Below, piece after piece: positions 60,221 to 64,000 of a stretch of DNA of 64,000 nt. Position 1 is the first letter of the stretch. Every line of letters begins with the position of its first letter. The stretch is taken from assembly GCF_000931465.1 (NCBI RefSeq), contig NZ_CP010892.1, positions 434,001 to 498,000 of the forward strand, written 5' to 3'. This stretch comes from Pseudomonas sp. MRSN 12121 (lineage in GTDB: Bacteria > Pseudomonadota > Gammaproteobacteria > Pseudomonadales > Pseudomonadaceae). A program made the position numbers and the translations under genes. The notes under the pieces were generated by a model that had not been told where the DNA came from, searched no databases, and saw only the letters and a list, made by a program, of their open reading frames with translations.

Positions 60221-62278
60221 ATGAACAGGATCTTTTCAGCCCTCGGTATTGCGCTAGGGATGGCGCTGCTTTCGCCGATGGCCATGGCGGCCACTCTCAA
60301 GGCCCTGGATGTCGCGACGCTGTCGGGAGACCGCCTGGAGTTGAAGCTGACCTTCGATGGGCCGGTTCCCGAGCCCCGTGGCTATAGCACCGACCAGCCG
60401 GCACGGATCGCCCTCGACTTGCCGGATGTCGTCAGTGGGCTCAAGAGCAAAAGCCGTGACCTGGGGAGCGGCAATGCGCGCAGCGTCACCGTGGTCGAGT
60501 CGGGGCAGCGCACCCGTGTGGTGGTCAATCTGCTGGCGCTGGCGCCCTATAGCACCCGGATCGCGGGGAACCAGCTGTTCGTGGTGATCGGTCAGGGCGC
60601 GACGGTGGCGCACGATGTGCCGCAGCGTCCTGCTGCCTCCGGACGAGTCGGGGCGGGCCGGTCGATTCGCAGCGTGGATTTTCAGCGGGGGGAGCGGGGT
60701 GAAGGCAATGTCCTGATCGACCTTTCCGATGCGCAGATGAGCCCCGATATCCAGGAGCGCGACGGCAAGCTGGTGATCGCCTTTGCCCGGGCCCGCCTGC
60801 CCGAACCCTTGCGCGTCAGGCTGGACGTCAAGGATTTCGCTACGCCTGTGCAGTTTGTCAGCGCCCGCGCGGAATCGGACAAGGCCATCATTACCATCGA
60901 GCCCGGTGGCACCTTCGATTACTCGACCTACCAGACGGACAACAAATTGACGGTCAGCGTCAGGCCGATGAGTGTTGACGACCTGCAGAAACGTAATGCC
61001 GAGCGCTCGACCTATGACGGTGAAAAGCTCTCGCTGAACTTCCAGGACATCGAGGTCCGCTCGGTACTGCAACTGATTGCCGACTTCACCCATCTCAACC
61101 TGGTGGCCAGCGATACGGTCCAGGGCGGGATTACCCTGCGTCTGCAGAATGTGCCGTGGGACCAGGCCCTGGACCTGGTGCTCAAGACCAAGGGGCTGGA
61201 CAAGCGCAAGGTCGGCAATGTGCTGCTAGTGGCGCCGGCCGATGAAATCGCCGCTCGTGAACGCCAGGAGCTGGAGTCGCAGAAGCAGATTGCCGATCTC
61301 GAGCCGTTGCGCCGCGAACTGTTGCAGGTCAATTACGCCAAGGCTGCGGAGATCGCCAAGCTGTTCCAGTCAGTCACCCGCGCCGAGGATAAATCCGATG
61401 AGCGTGGTTCGATCACGGTCGATGAGCGGACCAACAACATCATTGCCTATCAGACCCGGGATCGCCTGGACGAACTGCGGCGCATCGTCAGCCAGCTGGA
61501 TGTTCCGGTACGCCAGGTGATGATCGAGGCGCGGATCGTCGAGGCGAACGTCGACTATGACAAGAGCCTGGGCGTGCGCTGGGGTGGCTCGATCCAGAAC
61601 CAGGGCAACTGGAATGCCTCGGGGGTCAGCAATGGCGCCAATGGTTCCTCCACCATCGGCACGCCGGGCAGCACCAGCAGTAATGCACCGTTCGTCGACT
61701 TGGGCACTACCGCCAATACCTCCGGGCTGGGGATCGCCTTCATCACCGACAACGTGTTGCTGGACCTTGAGCTGACGGCGATGGAAAAGACCGGCAACGG
61801 GGAAATCGTCTCCCAGCCCAAGGTCGTCACTTCCGACAAGGAGACCGCGAAAATCCTCAAGGGCACGGAAATCCCCTATCAGGAAGCCGCGTCCAGCGGG
61901 GCGACCTCGGTGTCTTTCAAGGAGGCCTCGCTGTCGCTGGAGGTGACGCCGCAGATCACTCCGGACAACCGCATCATCATGGAGGTCAAGGTCACCAAGG
62001 ACGAGCCGGACTACCTGAACAAGGTCCAGGATGTACCGCCCATCAAGAAGAACGAGGTCAACGCCAAGGTCCTGATCAACGACGGAGAGACCATCGTGAT
62101 CGGTGGGGTTTTCTCCAATACGCAAAGCAAGGTTGTAGATAAAGTGCCATTTCTCGGCGATGTGCCGTATCTTGGCCGCCTTTTCCGGCGTGACGTGGTG
62201 TCGGAGAAAAAATCCGAGCTGCTGGTATTTCTCACTCCGCGTATCATGAACAACCAGGCGATTGCTGTGAGTCGTTGA
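60221..62278 (+). CDS. pilQ: Type IV pilus secretin PilQ
   Basis: 685 aa. Signal peptide ([12 protein letters not shown]), two N-terminal AMIN domains that bind peptidoglycan, secretin N-domains (N0/N1), and a C-terminal secretin pore with [15 protein letters not shown]. Forms the outer-membrane channel for the pilus. It follows pilP by 13 bp; aroK starts 4 bp after its stop, so pilus and shikimate genes are probably co-transcribed. Confidence 0.97.
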   Translation: MNRIFSALGIALGMALLSPMAMAATLKALDVATLSGDRLELKLTFDGPVPEPRGYSTDQPARIALDLPDVVSGLKSKSRDLGSGNARSVTVVESGQRTRVVVNLLALAPYSTRIAGNQLFVVIGQGATVAHDVPQRPAASGRVGAGRSIRSVDFQRGERGEGNVLIDLSDAQMSPDIQERDGKLVIAFARARLPEPLRVRLDVKDFATPVQFVSARAESDKAIITIEPGGTFDYSTYQTDNKLTVSVRPMSVDDLQKRNAERSTYDGEKLSLNFQDIEVRSVLQLIADFTHLNLVASDTVQGGITLRLQNVPWDQALDLVLKTKGLDKRKVGNVLLVAPADEIAARERQELESQKQIADLEPLRRELLQVNYAKAAEIAKLFQSVTRAEDKSDERGSITVDERTNNIIAYQTRDRLDELRRIVSQLDVPVRQVMIEARIVEANVDYDKSLGVRWGGSIQNQGNWNASGVSNGANGSSTIGTPGSTSSNAPFVDLGTTANTSGLGIAFITDNVLLDLELTAMEKTGNGEIVSQPKVVTSDKETAKILKGTEIPYQEAASSGATSVSFKEASLSLEVTPQITPDNRIIMEVKVTKDEPDYLNKVQDVPPIKKNEVNAKVLINDGETIVIGGVFSNTQSKVVDKVPFLGDVPYLGRLFRRDVVSEKKSELLVFLTPRIMNNQAIAVSR

Positions 62279-62282
62279 TTCT

Positions 62283-62801
62283 GTGCGAAATTTGATTCTT
62301 GTTGGGCCGATGGGGGCTGGAAAAAGCACCATCGGTCGCTTGCTGGCCAAAGAGCTGCGCCTGCCATTCAAAGATTCCGATAAGGAAATTGAGTTGCGCA
62401 CGGGCGCCAATATCCCGTGGATCTTCGATAAGGAAGGCGAGCCAGGCTTTCGCGATCGCGAGCAGGCCATGATCGCCGAGTTGTGCGCCGCCGATGGCGT
62501 GGTCCTGGCCACCGGCGGTGGTGCGGTGATGCGGGAAGCCAATCGCCTGGCGCTGCATGCCGGCGGTCGCGTGGTCTATCTGCATGCCTCGGTCGAACAG
62601 CAAGTGGGGCGCACCGCCCGGGATCGCAACCGGCCGCTGTTGCGCACCGCCGATCCGGCGAAAACCCTGCGTGACCTGTTGGCGATCCGCGATCCGCTCT
62701 ATCGGGAAATCGCCGATCTGGTGGTTGAAACCGATGAACGGCCACCACGCCTGGTGGTGCTGGACATACTGGACCGCCTGCAGCAACTGCCTCCCCGTTA
62801 A
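62283..62801 (+). CDS. aroK: Shikimate kinase
   Basis: 172 aa. Walker [10 protein letters not shown] at 8-16; DSD in FKDSDKEIE binds Mg and shikimate; [10 protein letters not shown] and the lid RDRNRPLL are intact. GTG start, no spare space after pilQ. Fifth step of the shikimate pathway. Confidence 0.97.
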   Translation: MRNLILVGPMGAGKSTIGRLLAKELRLPFKDSDKEIELRTGANIPWIFDKEGEPGFRDREQAMIAELCAADGVVLATGGGAVMREANRLALHAGGRVVYLHASVEQQVGRTARDRNRPLLRTADPAKTLRDLLAIRDPLYREIADLVVETDERPPRLVVLDILDRLQQLPPR

Positions 62802-62948
62802 TGCGCGGCGCGAAATGCGCTATCCTCGGCGCCTCGCCATGATCGCTGGAGATTGTGGCGCAGAGCTATCGCGTGACGTCAATAAACCAGGCGATGCCGT
62901 TGTCAATGCAAGGCAGGACACCAGCTTCCATCTTCACTGTGGGGACAC

Positions 62949-64000
62949 ATGCAGACACTTAAGGTCGATCTAGGCGAGCGCAGCTACCCGATTCATATTG
63001 GCGAAGGTTTGTTGGACCGGCCCGAATTGCTGGCGCCGCACATCGCCGGGCGGCAGGTGGCGATCGTTTCCAATGAAACTGTCGCGCCGCTCTACCTTGA
63101 GCGTTTGAAACGCAGCCTTGCGCAGTTCTCGGTGATCTCGGTGGTCCTGCCCGATGGCGAAGCGTTCAAGAACTGGGAAACCCTGCAGCTTATTTTCGAT
63201 GGCCTGCTGACCGCACGGCACGATCGACGCACCACGATCATTGCCCTCGGTGGCGGCGTGATCGGCGACATGGCGGGTTTTGCCGCGGCCTGCTACCAGC
63301 GCGGCGTCGATTTCATCCAGATTCCTACCACCTTGCTGTCCCAGGTCGATTCATCGGTGGGTGGCAAGACCGGTATCAACCATCCGTTGGGCAAGAACAT
63401 GGTCGGTGCCTTCTATCAGCCGAACGTGGTCCTGATCGACACCGCCTCGCTCAACAGTCTGCCGGCTCGCGAGCTGTCGGCGGGCCTGGCGGAAGTCATC
63501 AAGTACGGCCTGATCTGCGACGAGCCGTTCCTTACCTGGCTCGAAGCCAGCGTCGACCGCTTGCGGGCCCTGGACCAGCAGGCGCTGACCTATGCCATCG
63601 AGCGTTCCTGTGCGGCCAAGGCGGCCGTGGTCGGTGCCGATGAGCGCGAATCCGGCGTGCGCGCCACGCTGAACCTGGGGCATACCTTCGGCCACGCCAT
63701 CGAAACCCACATGGGCTACGGTGTGTGGCTGCATGGTGAGGCGGTTGCCGCGGGTACCGTAATGGCGCTGGAAATGTCCGCGCGCCTTGGCTGGATCACC
63801 GCCGAAGAGCGTGACCGCGGGATTCGCCTGTTCCAGCGTGCGGGCTTGCCGGTCGTGCCCCCCGAGGAGATGACCGAGGCCGATTTTCTCGAACACATGG
63901 CAATTGACAAGAAAGTGATCGACGGTCGCTTGCGTCTGGTGCTGTTGCGCCGCATGGGCGAAGCCGTAGTGACCGACGATTATCCGAAAGAGGTTTTACA
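62949..64000 (+). CDS. aroB: 3-dehydroquinate synthase, 3' end outside window
   Basis: 350 codons are visible and no stop is reached; the family is about 365-370 aa, so only about 15-20 residues are missing. NAD and metal motifs: [55 protein letters not shown], and zinc-binding [11 protein letters not shown] with LHGEAVAAG. Second step of the shikimate pathway. ATG at 62949 with gggga upstream. Confidence 0.97.
   Translation, partial: MQTLKVDLGERSYPIHIGEGLLDRPELLAPHIAGRQVAIVSNETVAPLYLERLKRSLAQFSVISVVLPDGEAFKNWETLQLIFDGLLTARHDRRTTIIALGGGVIGDMAGFAAACYQRGVDFIQIPTTLLSQVDSSVGGKTGINHPLGKNMVGAFYQPNVVLIDTASLNSLPARELSAGLAEVIKYGLICDEPFLTWLEASVDRLRALDQQALTYAIERSCAAKAAVVGADERESGVRATLNLGHTFGHAIETHMGYGVWLHGEAVAAGTVMALEMSARLGWITAEERDRGIRLFQRAGLPVVPPEEMTEADFLEHMAIDKKVIDGRLRLVLLRRMGEAVVTDDYPKEVL

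Overview
The window is a stretch of chromosome from a Pseudomonas species, most likely of the P. fluorescens group. The evidence is the high-GC third-position coding, a medium-chain-length PHA locus with two class II synthases, PilMNOPQ, osmoregulated-glucan genes with HutFCDU next door, many copies of the Pseudomonas REP sequence (gtaggagcgaggcttgcc...), and gene order resembling P. aeruginosa from about PA5106 (hutF) to aroB. It is almost entirely core genome. I see no phage, insertion sequence, CRISPR array, tRNA or rRNA.

Layout. 1-3569: the 3' end of a DUF924 gene, a PctA-type amino-acid chemoreceptor, and two small lipoproteins. 3613-19812: a complete histidine-utilisation (hut) locus. 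hutF is divergent from hutCD, and then comes hutU, an NCS1 permease, hutXWV (ABC transporter), a hutH paralogue, hutH, hutT, hutI and hutG. A sigma-54 promoter with a HutC operator over its start site sits before hutU. 20023-21428: pip-dtd. 21706-26056: opgGH (periplasmic glucans). 26284-28921: a polar amino-acid ABC transporter. 29107-31023: an HBM-type chemoreceptor. 31190-37231 (minus strand): ubiE-ubiJ-ubiB, hisI-hisE, tatA-tatB-tatC and rsmE. 37387-44336: the PHA locus (phaI, phaF on plus; phaC1, phaZ, phaC2, phaD on minus). 44595-52027 (minus): DUF971, hslVU, a SPOR-domain cell-division protein, argS, priA. 52182-54678: rpmE, a secreted thermonuclease-like protein, malic enzyme. 54800-57238 (minus): PBP1A. 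57451-64000: pilMNOPQ-aroK-aroB, aroB running off the end.

The hut genes encode the five-step histidine pathway through formylglutamate: HutH, HutU, HutI, HutF, HutG. Three transporter types are encoded in the same operon. HutC represses on a TGTA-N2-TACA palindrome and HutD is thought to cap operon output. The PHA genes encode storage-polymer synthesis (PhaC1/C2), mobilisation (PhaZ), granule coating and segregation (PhaF/PhaI) and activation (PhaD).

The observation most worth following up is the first ammonia-lyase gene of the hut operon (13006-14529). It is a full-length, intact reading frame from which exactly the Ala-Ser-Gly triad that forms the MIO cofactor is missing, although most other active-site residues remain. 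Other points of interest are the sigma-54/HutC promoter design, a rpmE terminator that contains the start of the next gene's signal peptide, REP hairpins that split operons, a second family of long inverted repeats, and a low-complexity insertion near the C-terminus of OpgG.
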